A stretch of 7,417 bases of DNA from Flavobacteriales bacterium (GCA_947462695.1 CANHQC010000095.1:1-7417), one strand, 5' to 3'. Positions 1 to 7,383 are shown, counted from the first letter of the stretch. Notes: generated by a model not told the origin, from the sequence alone. Program-made: numbers and translations.

Positions 1-34
1 ACGAATCTGTTATACAACCGAATAATTATATTTT

Positions 35-62
35 AAACCGTCTCAGGAGAGGCGGTTTTTTT
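35..62 (+). terminator. Factor-independent terminator hairpin, possibly bidirectional
   Basis: The arm at 35-44 pairs with 49-58 (10 bp with one G-T wobble) around a 4-base AGGA loop. A run of seven T follows at 56-62, the first three lying in the stem. On the plus strand this is a classic intrinsic terminator, so a plus-strand gene probably ends just left of the window. On the minus strand the hairpin begins about 2 bases after the helicase stop codon and is followed by an AT-rich but not T-pure stretch, so it may also end the helicase transcript less efficiently. Confidence 0.8.
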
Positions 63-1398
63 ATTCTGCATAAAAATTAGCTGGCTTGGCGAGCGCTACA
101 CGCAGTTTTTTGCCTTTTATTTTTTGATCCCGCAGTCGATCAAGTACACCCTTATATTTTTTCTTCGGAATAGCCGCAAATGATGTGCGATCCATTACAT
201 GAAGCTGGCCTATTTCGCTCTTCTCTAGCCCGGCAATTTGAATCAATGCACCTACGAGATCGACTTTTCGTAATTTATCCTTTTTTCCGCCACTAAAGTA
301 GATGGTAACTGTTGGCGATGTTGTATAGCTTTCCTTGTGAACCGGCGGAGTCCAATCCTCAGGTTTATAGTTTCCTAACCATGAAAATTGACTTTGCTCG
401 CCATCAAGAAACAAAAAGGCGTTACCATCTTTACCCATTCGAGCCGTTCTGCCATTTCGATGAATAAATGATGCCTCGTCTCGTGGCAATTCAAAATGCA
501 CAACGGTTTCCACATCATCAATGTCCAATCCACGCGCACCGATATCCGTACAAATCAAGGTGTGAAACGTTCCGTTACTGAATTGAATAAAGGCACGCTC
601 CCTGTCTGCTTGTTCCATTCCACCATTATAAACAGTAGTTTCAAACCCTTTTTCATCAAGGTAATCGTGAATTTCTGTAGTCGTTTCCCTCAAATTGCAG
701 AACACCATTGTCGATTTACCTTTTTGTTCCAGTAATACGCTATGCAACTCGTTTAAACGCCTTGTCTTTGTGGTTGAAACACCATACATGCTGAGTGTTC
801 CGGTTATTTCTGTCTGACCTTTAATGGTGGTGAAATCTGATGAAGTGATGAATTGAGGCAATCGGGCTAATTCAGTAGCTGAAACGAGCGCGATTTTTCT
901 TAAGACTTGTAATTGTTCAGCAATCGTTTGAATCTGATCGTTAAAACCCATCTCAAGGCATTTATCGTATTCGTCAATAACCAAATATTCAATGGTAGCG
1001 ACAGGTAGGTTTTCCTTAACTAGGTGATCATTTAGACGACCAGGTGTACCTATTATCAATTGTGGTTGTTGAGTAAGTCGGTCTACTTCAGTTTGAAACG
1101 AATGTCCACCATAACAAACAACAGTATGTAAACCGGTTTTTAATGACCGAATCACTTGTTCAATCTGCAACACTAATTCGCGAGTCGGAGCGATGATCAA
1201 CGCACATTTTTCTTCGTCTAACTGAAGAACAGTGGGGATCAAGTATGCCAATGTTTTTCCTGAACCCGTTGCCGCTAAAATGAGCAAATTAGTTACCCCG
1301 TTTGAAGCCTCTAGTACCTCTTCTTGTAAATTGTTTAACGAGACAATACCTGCGTTTTCAGCAAGTTGAATTGCCTCTTTTTTTGAAAGATTTACCAT
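61..1398 (-). CDS. DEAD-box-family ATP-dependent RNA helicase, DbpA-like, with DEYD motif II
   Basis: A 445-residue superfamily 2 RNA helicase, expected to unwind or remodel RNA in the cytoplasm using ATP. Visible motifs, in order: motif I ATGSGKT (43-49), Ia PTREL (71-75), Ib TPGR (118-121), motif II DEYD (142-145), III SAT (173-175), V TDIGARGLD (284-292), VI HRNGRTARMG (313-322). Residues about 363-438 match the DbpA-type C-terminal RNA-binding domain (RRM-like), which in E. coli DbpA targets helicase action to 23S rRNA; a ribosome-assembly role is therefore plausible but inferred. Motif II has Tyr in place of the usual Ala. The Q motif is weak: Gln25 is present, but PTxIQ is replaced by LNNLQ and there is no upstream aromatic residue. 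The ATG overlaps the thioesterase stop by 7 bp and is preceded by AGGAGA. It is the last gene of a three-gene minus-strand cluster. Confidence 0.95.
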   Translation of the reverse strand: MVNLSKKEAIQLAENAGIVSLNNLQEEVLEASNGVTNLLILAATGSGKTLAYLIPTVLQLDEEKCALIIAPTRELVLQIEQVIRSLKTGLHTVVCYGGHSFQTEVDRLTQQPQLIIGTPGRLNDHLVKENLPVATIEYLVIDEYDKCLEMGFNDQIQTIAEQLQVLRKIALVSATELARLPQFITSSDFTTIKGQTEITGTLSMYGVSTTKTRRLNELHSVLLEQKGKSTMVFCNLRETTTEIHDYLDEKGFETTVYNGGMEQADRERAFIQFSNGTFHTLICTDIGARGLDIDDVETVVHFELPRDEASFIHRNGRTARMGKDGNAFLFLDGEQSQFSWLGNYKPEDWTPPVHKESYTTSPTVTIYFSGGKKDKLRKVDLVGALIQIAGLEKSEIGQLHVMDRTSFAAIPKKKYKGVLDRLRDQKIKGKKLRVALAKPANFYAE

Positions 1399-1799
1399 GC
1401 TTCTCCTGAACAGTGAACAGTTCCTTTAAATAAAGCAACTAATTTATTGGATGAATTTGTGACCTCAACTTCGTAAATGCCAATGGTACGACCTTTGTGT
1501 TTTTCGCGAGCAAAGGCTGTAAGCCGTTCTCCTGATTTAACTGGTCTTATATGTGAAATACTCGTTTCTATGCTCATGCATTTTACTCCATGACTATTCG
1601 ATGCAAAGGCCAATGCTGAATCTGCCAATGCGTAACTTATTCCACCGTGTAAAATATGAAATCCATTGAGCATGTCATCTTTTACCAAGCACGATAATTG
1701 ACACGATCCAAGTGCAACTTGATCAACATTTATGCCCATCCAACTGCTGAAAGCATCTCGTTCCATCATCAAATCGACTATTTCTGTGGGCGTTTTCAT
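1392..1799 (-). CDS. paaI: PaaI-family hotdog-fold acyl-CoA thioesterase
   Basis: A 135-residue single-domain hotdog protein that should hydrolyse acyl-CoA thioesters in the cytoplasm, probably as a homotetramer like other PaaI enzymes. The family core is clear: NGFHILHGG (45-53), then LAD with Asp60 at the position of the catalytic Asp61 of E. coli PaaI, then NSHG (68-71), and RPVKSG (85-90) in the later strand. Length is close to E. coli PaaI (about 140). PaaI proper acts on ring-hydroxylated phenylacetyl-CoA, but no other phenylacetate genes are in view, so the substrate is open; aromatic or medium-chain acyl-CoA house-cleaning is an alternative. The ATG shares an ATGA overlap with the stop of the upstream acidic protein, and its own stop overlaps the helicase start, so it sits mid-operon and is probably translationally coupled on both sides. 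Confidence 0.9.
   Translation of the reverse strand: MKTPTEIVDLMMERDAFSSWMGINVDQVALGSCQLSCLVKDDMLNGFHILHGGISYALADSALAFASNSHGVKCMSIETSISHIRPVKSGERLTAFAREKHKGRTIGIYEVEVTNSSNKLVALFKGTVHCSGEAW
1402..1407 (-). promoter_or_regulatory. Shine-Dalgarno site for the helicase
   Basis: The minus strand reads AGGAGA three bases before the helicase ATG, inside the last codons of the thioesterase. None of the other five genes here has so clear a site, which is usual for Bacteroidota. It fixes the helicase start and suggests re-initiation by ribosomes that have just finished the thioesterase. Confidence 0.6.
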
Positions 1800-2278
1800 G
1801 CCTGATTGACTGCGCGATTCATCAAAGCAATCATCGCAACAGTTACAATGAACAATTGAGTGGCTGTTTCGTCATCCAGTGAAGAACCATCTGTGTCTTC
1901 CGTAGAGATTTCCATTGCCATAAAACGCGTTAATTCAGGTTGATCGCAAAATTCATCCAATAAATCCTCATCATCGTTTTCAAAATAGGCATCCAGCATA
2001 TCGAAATACGGTTCTTCAAATTCATCAATATCATTTTCGGATACCTGCGCAGCTTGCAGACCTTGTTCCTCAAAGCAAGCAGAAAGTAAGCAAAAGTAAT
2101 AGATCAAAAGTCCTTCAAGGGGCTCATTGTTGTATTCAGCTGGTGCCGACATAACATAACCGAGCAGCGTAGGTTGAGCCAAGGCATATTTTTCAGACAG
2201 TTTTTCTAATCCGTCATCATCCAAATTATCGACGATTGAAATGGCTTTTTCGATTGCTGCAAATGAAACGTGCTTCAT
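1796..2278 (-). CDS. Highly acidic conserved-looking hypothetical protein
   Basis: A 160-residue protein I do not recognise. By hand count it has about 36 Asp/Glu against 6 Lys/Arg, with the densest acid run around residues 80-112 (for example FENDDEDLLDEF). It has no signal peptide. Two hydrophobic stretches (around LIYYFCLLSACF near 58-69 and FIVTVAMIALM near 143-153) look like buried helices rather than membrane spans, so an all-helical soluble protein is likely. The ATG at 2278 is preferred over a TTG at 2353, because the longer form would fill the whole divergent intergenic region and nearly reach the neighbouring start. It opens the minus-strand cluster and overlaps the thioesterase by ATGA. 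Intact reading frame, steady codon use and tight coupling make it a real gene. A role as a binding partner of RNA-handling or basic proteins would be speculation. Confidence 0.82.
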   Translation of the reverse strand: MKHVSFAAIEKAISIVDNLDDDGLEKLSEKYALAQPTLLGYVMSAPAEYNNEPLEGLLIYYFCLLSACFEEQGLQAAQVSENDIDEFEEPYFDMLDAYFENDDEDLLDEFCDQPELTRFMAMEISTEDTDGSSLDDETATQLFIVTVAMIALMNRAVNQA

Positions 2279-2357
2279 GAAATTGTTTTTTGTAAAGGTA
2301 GGTAATCGAAGAGCGCTGAGAACTATCCTTTCGTTAATTTTGACGAAAATCAAATCT
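2279..2357. promoter_or_regulatory. Divergent promoter region
   Basis: These 79 bp separate the starts of the acidic protein (minus) and the DUF2461 protein (plus), so promoters for both must lie here or inside the genes. On the plus strand TAATTTTG at 2335-2342 is a full match to the Bacteroidota -7 box TAnnTTTG, 15 bases before the ATG. On the minus strand TACCTTTA at 2300-2293 matches seven of eight positions at a nearly identical distance from its ATG. No clear TTG -33 element is seen at the usual spacing for either, so the assignments are tentative. Both would give leaders of only about 10 bases. Confidence 0.4.
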
Positions 2358-3035
2358 ATGGCTTTCTTTCAACCCGATTTTATCCAATTCTTTATCGATC
2401 TTGCCCCAAACAATCATAAGGCATGGTTTGATGAGCACCGACAGCGTTATGAGCAAATGGTAAAGCAACCTTTCGCTGATTTTGTGGGCCAAATGATTAA
2501 CCGAATGGCATCGATAGATCCTCGATACAACGAACTGGAACCCAAAGACTGTATTTTTCGAATCAATCGTGATGTGCGTTTTTCAAAAGATAAATCACCT
2601 TACAAAATGATGTGCTCTGCTGTCATTGCTCCTGGTGGTAAGAAAAGTAAAGCAATTGATGGATTCTATATGGAATTAGGGCCCGAGCATGTGCGTGTAT
2701 ACGGAGGCGTGTACGAAGCAGATAAACCAGCGATTGAACAGATCAGGTTTGGAATAGCCGAGCGCTTAGAGGAATTTCAACAGCTCTATCAATCGGAAGA
2801 ATTTAATTCAGTTTATGGTCAAATCTTAGGTGAAAAACATAAACGACTTCCAAAAGAACTTCACGCTTTTGCAGAGAAAGAACAGCTGCTTTACAATAAA
2901 CAATGGTATTTTTATACCGAGTTTGAACCAGATGTCCTATTGCAAGATGACTTAGATGAGCTCATTTTGAAATGTTATCTCGCCGGACGTGATGTTCAAC
3001 AGTTTATGTCAACTTGTATTCATTCAACGCTATAA
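2358..3035 (+). CDS. DUF2461 family protein (TIGR02453-like)
   Basis: A 225-residue cytoplasmic protein of the DUF2461 family, whose biochemical function is not established. Family landmarks are visible: an N-terminal segment with NNHKAWFDEHRQRYE (18-32), the signature RINRDVRFSKDKSPYK (68-83), GFYMELGP (102-109) followed by VYGGVY (114-119), and KRLPKE (162-167). Length fits the family (about 220). The ATG at 2358 is chosen because homologues begin close to this FxxDFIxFF segment; an upstream in-frame ATG at 2241 would run backwards into the divergent acidic gene. The stop is 3 bp from the peptidase start, so the two are probably co-transcribed from a promoter near 2335. No Shine-Dalgarno site is seen, only AT-rich sequence. 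Confidence 0.92.
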   Translation: MAFFQPDFIQFFIDLAPNNHKAWFDEHRQRYEQMVKQPFADFVGQMINRMASIDPRYNELEPKDCIFRINRDVRFSKDKSPYKMMCSAVIAPGGKKSKAIDGFYMELGPEHVRVYGGVYEADKPAIEQIRFGIAERLEEFQQLYQSEEFNSVYGQILGEKHKRLPKELHAFAEKEQLLYNKQWYFYTEFEPDVLLQDDLDELILKCYLAGRDVQQFMSTCIHSTL

Positions 3036-3038
3036 TCG

Positions 3039-5177
3039 ATGAAACACATTGCTTATTTTCTTCTCTTTATCTTTTTGACAGGATCAAAAGACCTGACCGC
3101 ACAAAAAAAAGAGCTAACCCTTAAAGATGCCGTTCTTGGACAGTTCCGAACATTTGGTCCTGATCGCTTATACGGATTTCAATGGCTTCCAGGTACAACG
3201 ACTTACACTCATTTTAGTAAGAATTATCAAGTAATGTATCAGTCTTCAATCAAGGAGAAATCAGATAAGGAATTACTGACGATTCAAACATTGAACACAG
3301 CACTAGGGAGTGAGTTAAGCAGTTTTTTCGGGCTAGAGTGGACTTCAGCTACGGAGTTTGGTATTAATGACGGAACGAATTTCTACACTTACGACACGAA
3401 AACTGGAAAGGGTACTAAGCTTCATGGACTTGATGAATCTGCTGAGAATAGCTTTTTGCATAAGTCAACCGGCAATGTGGCATTTACAAAAGGAAATAAC
3501 GTTTACCTCAATACAGGTAGTGGATTAAAGTTAATCGTCACGGATAACGAAGATAAAAATGTGGTTTCGGGTCAGTCCATTGCACGAAACGAATTCGGAA
3601 TTTCCGGCGGATTGTTTTGGTCACCCAACGGACAGCATTTGGCATTTTACCAAAAAGACGAAGCTGCGGTTCATAATTATCCGTTGTTAGATATCAATCA
3701 GACGCCTGGTGAATTACAATCGATAAAATACCCAATGGCCGGACAAGCATCAGAGAATCCTCGTCTTGGAATTTACCATGTGGCTACGAAGCAGACTGTT
3801 TTCATTTCTCCGAGAGGTGCGAAAGATGATTATTTGACGAATGTCGCGTTCACACCAGATAATCAATTTGTGGTTATTGCTGAGGTCAACCGGGATCAAA
3901 ACCACATGTGGTTAAATGTATACGAGATAAAATCTGGTGCGTTTGTGAGAACCTTGCTTGAGGAACAAAATGAAAAATGGGTGGAACCAGAACACCCGGT
4001 ATTTTTTCCATCTTCTGCATCAAATAATTTCATTTGGATCTCGGAACGGGATGGATTTAATAACCTCTACTATTACAGCTGGGATGGAAAATTAATCAAG
4101 CAATTAACCGCTAATTCATTCGTAGTTAAAGATATCCTCTCAGCAAGTAAGGATGGTTCAATCATCTATTTTTCAGCAACGGGACCAAATCCAACAAACA
4201 CAATGTATTATTCAGTAGACTTAAAAGGGAAGCAGCAATTGCTCACTTCGGTTGAGGGGACGCATGAAGTCCAGATTTCTGCAGATGGCAAGTTCCTGTA
4301 CGATGCATTTTCTTCGATTTCAGTCCCACATAAATCGGCAATTCTAACAGTTACAGGCAAGTCGATTAAATCCCTAATGGATAGTAAAGAAAAACTTTCC
4401 GAATATAAAGTAGGAACAGCTGATATAGGTCACTTAACCGCAAAGGACGGCGCTAAACTTTATACACGCTTAATTAAACCCAGTGACTTCGATCCTGCAA
4501 AGAAATACCCGGTGCTGGTATATGTATACGGTGGACCTCATGCGCAAATGATTACAAACAGCTGGTTAGCTGGAGCGAATTTATGGATGTATTGGATGGC
4601 TGAGCAGGGCTATTTGGTCTATACTGTTGACAATCGAGGTTCTGCCGAACGTGGTTTCGCATTCGAATCACAAATTCACCGCCAACTGGGGACAGTAGAA
4701 ATGGAAGATCAACTCACTGGGGTAGAATACTTAAAGTCATTGCCTTATGTTGATGCGAATCGGTTGGCCGTTCATGGATGGTCGTTTGGTGGATTCATGA
4801 CCACCTCATTAATGTTGCGCAATGCCGGGATTTTCAATGTTGGAGTTGCCGGTGGACCTGTAACCGACTGGAAGTACTATGAAATTATGTACGGTGAGAG
4901 GTATATGGATCGACCTGAGCAAAATACGAAAGGGTACGAACAAGCGAGTTGTTTGACGCATGCAGGAAATTTAAAGGGTGATTTATTGTTGATTCATGGA
5001 ACCGTAGATGATGTAGTAGTTCTGCAGCATAACTATGCATTAGTTAAGAAATTCGTAGATCTAGGTATACAAATGGATTTCTTTCCCTATCCCATGCATA
5101 AACACAACGTAACAGGAAAAGACAGGGTTCATTTGATTGAGAAAATCCTTACATACGTGATTGATCACAATAAGTAA
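3039..5177 (+). CDS. Exported S9B serine peptidase, prolyl tripeptidyl peptidase A-like
   Basis: A 712-residue peptidase of the DPP IV subfamily (S9B). Residues 1 to about 21 form a signal peptide (basic KH, hydrophobic YFLLFIFL, no lipobox Cys), so it should act in the periplasm or at the surface, releasing short peptides after proline. A beta-propeller domain spans roughly 95-450 and an alpha/beta-hydrolase domain 485-712. The triad is Ser582 (GWSFGG), Asp657 (HGTVDD) and His689 (HKHN). From memory of Porphyromonas gingivalis PTP-A (Ser603, Asp678, His710), the Ser-Asp and Ser-His spacings of 75 and 107 are identical. The DPP IV double-Glu EEEF motif is replaced by RNEF (Glu185), and YEIMYGER carries Glu615, 33 residues after Ser582, matching PTP-A Glu205 and Glu636. 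Tripeptidyl activity is therefore favoured over dipeptidyl. It follows DUF2461 by 3 bp and lacks a Shine-Dalgarno site. Full length, no defects. Confidence 0.94.
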   Translation: MKHIAYFLLFIFLTGSKDLTAQKKELTLKDAVLGQFRTFGPDRLYGFQWLPGTTTYTHFSKNYQVMYQSSIKEKSDKELLTIQTLNTALGSELSSFFGLEWTSATEFGINDGTNFYTYDTKTGKGTKLHGLDESAENSFLHKSTGNVAFTKGNNVYLNTGSGLKLIVTDNEDKNVVSGQSIARNEFGISGGLFWSPNGQHLAFYQKDEAAVHNYPLLDINQTPGELQSIKYPMAGQASENPRLGIYHVATKQTVFISPRGAKDDYLTNVAFTPDNQFVVIAEVNRDQNHMWLNVYEIKSGAFVRTLLEEQNEKWVEPEHPVFFPSSASNNFIWISERDGFNNLYYYSWDGKLIKQLTANSFVVKDILSASKDGSIIYFSATGPNPTNTMYYSVDLKGKQQLLTSVEGTHEVQISADGKFLYDAFSSISVPHKSAILTVTGKSIKSLMDSKEKLSEYKVGTADIGHLTAKDGAKLYTRLIKPSDFDPAKKYPVLVYVYGGPHAQMITNSWLAGANLWMYWMAEQGYLVYTVDNRGSAERGFAFESQIHRQLGTVEMEDQLTGVEYLKSLPYVDANRLAVHGWSFGGFMTTSLMLRNAGIFNVGVAGGPVTDWKYYEIMYGERYMDRPEQNTKGYEQASCLTHAGNLKGDLLLIHGTVDDVVVLQHNYALVKKFVDLGIQMDFFPYPMHKHNVTGKDRVHLIEKILTYVIDHNK

Positions 5178-5183
5178 TTTTCA

Positions 5184-5215
5184 TTTATTCCTCCTTTGGA
5201 ATATGGTTACTTTTG
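5184..5215 (+). promoter_or_regulatory. Bacteroidota-type promoter for the E1 gene
   Basis: TACTTTTG at 5208-5215 fits the Bacteroidota -7 consensus TAnnTTTG exactly. A TTTA at 5184-5187, 20 bases upstream, is a one-mismatch candidate for the TTTG -33 element. Transcription would start near 5222 and give a leader of about 40 bases. The gap of 83 bp after the peptidase supports independent expression of the E1 gene. The -33 part is the weak point. Confidence 0.5.
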
Positions 5216-5260
5216 CGACAGCGCATTGGATCAAAAAATAGCATAGAGTAAATAAAAGCA

Positions 5261-7321
5261 ATGAAAACGGTACTTACCAAAGAGATTCTACTTAAAGCTT
5301 ATCGGTTAATGACCACGGCCAAAACGATGGCTGAGTCTTTTGAGGCGAATAAAGAAGTCACTTCGAAATACGTCCATGCTACATCGCGTGGACATGAAGC
5401 TATTCAGCTAGCAGTTGGAATGCAGTTGAAACCACAAGATTGGGTATCACCGTATTACCGTGACGATAGTATTCTTCTCGGAATAGGGATGGAGCCTTAT
5501 GAATTGATGCTTCAAGTATTCGCGAAAAAAGAGGATCCCTTTTCAGGAGGCAGAACGTATTATTCGCATCCTTCACTTAATCGACCGGATTTTCCTAAAA
5601 TACCGCATCAGTCATCCGCGACTGGCATGCAAGCAATTCCTACAACAGGAGTTGCAATGGGGATTCAGTACAAAGAAAAACTAGGTGTTGGTGAGCAATT
5701 CGATGAAAAACCGGTAGTTGTTTGTTCGTTGGGAGATGCTTCTTGTACCGAAGGGGAGGTGTCTGAAGCCCTTCAAATGGCCGCCTTGAAACAGTTCCCA
5801 ATTGTTTTTCTCGTTCAGGATAATGGTTGGGACATCTCTGCAAATGCGGCTGAAACAAGAGCGCAAGACATTTCTGAATATGCTCGAGGGTTCAATGGCA
5901 TTGAAGTACGTACAATTGATGGAAGTGATTTTGAATTGTCATACACTACTGTTCATGAAGTCTTTGATACCGTTCGAAAAGAGCGAAGGCCATTTATCAT
6001 TCATGCGAAAGTTCCACTTTTAGGTCACCATACTTCTGGTGTTCGTAAAGAATGGTACAGGGATGACCTAGAAGAAGCAGCCAAGAATGACCCTCATCCG
6101 AAATTGAAAGAATCGCTGCGAGTAGCTAAATGCGATGAAGCAGATATTATAAATGCAGAAGCAGAAGCGCGCAAACTTGTACAAGGAGATTACGAGCGTG
6201 CGTTGAATGCCGAAGATCCGGATCCATCGTCCATAACGGATTTTATTTTTGCACCTTCACCAATTACAGAAGAAAGAGGAGTGCGCGAACCAGCAGGTAA
6301 AAAGAAAACCGTAATGGTTGATTCAGCCCTGTTTGCAGTGCGTGAGATCATGGAAAAGCATCCAGAGGCCTTGCTATATGGTCAGGATGTTGGTGGACGA
6401 TTAGGCGGTGTTTTTCGCGAGGCTGCGACATTGGCTCAGACTTTTGGAGACGATCGCGTGTTCAATACACCGATACAGGAAGCATTCATTATTGGATCAA
6501 CTGTTGGTATGTCAGCTGTCGGATTGAAGCCTATCGTTGAGGTGCAGTTTGCCGATTACATTTGGCCAGGATTGAATCAATTGTTTACAGAAGTTTCCAG
6601 ATCGTATTACCTGTCGAACGGAAAATGGCCGGTAAGCTGTGTCATTCGCGTGCCTATAGGGGCATATGGTTCAGGTGGACCTTACCATTCATCGAGTGTA
6701 GAGTCTGTACTGACCAATATCCGCGGGATCAAAGTGGCGTATCCGTCAACCGGAGCCGATTTGAAAGGTTTGATGAAATCTGCTTTTTATGATCCAAATC
6801 CGGTCGTTATACTCGAACATAAAGGACTGTATTGGTCGAAAATTCCGGGTACAGAAGGTGCCATGTCAATCGAACCAGACGATGAATACGTTATTCCATT
6901 TGGTAAAGCACGGATAGTGATTGAAGCCAAAGAGGAGTTGGTAGATTCTGGTCAATCAGCGGCAATTATAACTTATGGAAGAGGCGTTTATTGGGCATTG
7001 GAAGCAGCAAAATCTTTAGAAGATCGCGTTACCATTGTTGATTTACGCACATTGAATCCGTTGGATATGGATACGATTGCGGAAGTAACGAGAAAACACG
7101 GGAAAGTACTTTTGGTAACAGAGGAATCCACTGAATCTTCCTTTACACTAGGCTTAGCCGGTCGAATTCAACGGGATCATTTTGCTTATTTAGATGCTCC
7201 TGTAGGAATTGTAGGTTCTATTGATACACCAGCTATACCATTGAACTCAACATTGGAAGCCGCATTACTCACCAATTCAGAAAGGGTAAAAGAGGCGTTA
7301 AACCAATTGTTGACTTTCTAG
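5261..7321 (+). CDS. Fused E1 alpha-beta of a branched-chain-type 2-oxo-acid dehydrogenase
   Basis: A 686-residue thiamine-diphosphate enzyme joining both E1 subunits in one chain. E1 decarboxylates a 2-oxo acid and passes the acyl group to lipoyl-E2. The alpha part (about 1-320) shows YYRDDS (65-70), the ThDP/Mg motif starting GDAS (158-161) and ending at Asn188 (DNGW), and the active-site loop GHHTSG (255-260). A linker (about 320-348) leads to the beta part (about 349-686): GQDVGG (374-379), GGVFR (382-386), RVFNTPIQEA with Glu407, the likely ThDP-activating Glu, QFADYI (429-434), and DLRTLNPLD (594-602). GGVFR, VFNTP and QFADYI resemble branched-chain E1 beta more than proteobacterial or mitochondrial pyruvate E1 beta, so 2-oxoisovalerate or related substrates are favoured; pyruvate is not excluded. 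The E2 and E3 genes are not in the window. The ATG is preceded by A-rich sequence without a Shine-Dalgarno site. Confidence 0.95.
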   Translation: MKTVLTKEILLKAYRLMTTAKTMAESFEANKEVTSKYVHATSRGHEAIQLAVGMQLKPQDWVSPYYRDDSILLGIGMEPYELMLQVFAKKEDPFSGGRTYYSHPSLNRPDFPKIPHQSSATGMQAIPTTGVAMGIQYKEKLGVGEQFDEKPVVVCSLGDASCTEGEVSEALQMAALKQFPIVFLVQDNGWDISANAAETRAQDISEYARGFNGIEVRTIDGSDFELSYTTVHEVFDTVRKERRPFIIHAKVPLLGHHTSGVRKEWYRDDLEEAAKNDPHPKLKESLRVAKCDEADIINAEAEARKLVQGDYERALNAEDPDPSSITDFIFAPSPITEERGVREPAGKKKTVMVDSALFAVREIMEKHPEALLYGQDVGGRLGGVFREAATLAQTFGDDRVFNTPIQEAFIIGSTVGMSAVGLKPIVEVQFADYIWPGLNQLFTEVSRSYYLSNGKWPVSCVIRVPIGAYGSGGPYHSSSVESVLTNIRGIKVAYPSTGADLKGLMKSAFYDPNPVVILEHKGLYWSKIPGTEGAMSIEPDDEYVIPFGKARIVIEAKEELVDSGQSAAIITYGRGVYWALEAAKSLEDRVTIVDLRTLNPLDMDTIAEVTRKHGKVLLVTEESTESSFTLGLAGRIQRDHFAYLDAPVGIVGSIDTPAIPLNSTLEAALLTNSERVKEALNQLLTF

Positions 7322-7383
7322 GCTATCAACAGTGTGAAGCGGATAACTAGGCACTTGTAACCTCTAAACAAGGGAACATTGGC

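Noticed and set aside
1..36. 3' end of a gene entering from the left
   Set aside because: The terminator at 35-62 implies one on the plus strand, but two plus frames reach stops (23-25 and 34-36) and the third stays open into the hairpin, so frame and identity cannot be chosen.
496..735. Plus-strand 79-codon frame inside the helicase gene
   Set aside because: It is antisense to conserved helicase motifs, and its protein resembles nothing known.
2279..2353. N-terminal extension of the acidic protein from a TTG start at 2353
   Set aside because: It would use up the divergent intergenic region almost to the DUF2461 start, and the extra 25 residues are basic and unlike the acidic protein. The ATG at 2278 is more credible.
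2241..2357. Longer DUF2461 start at 2241
   Set aside because: The extra 39 residues read antisense through the acidic gene and lie outside the family's usual N-terminus.
5187..5202. ATTCC/GGAAT hairpin after the peptidase stop as a terminator
   Set aside because: Only a 5-bp stem with no T-run after it; the same bases overlap the likely promoter of the E1 gene.
5640..6023. Small open frames on both strands within the E1 gene
   Set aside because: They lie inside a strongly supported gene, have no recognisable domain and no start signals.
7354..7372. CTTGT/ACAAG hairpin as the E1 terminator
   Set aside because: A 5-bp stem with a 9-base loop and no T-run is too weak.
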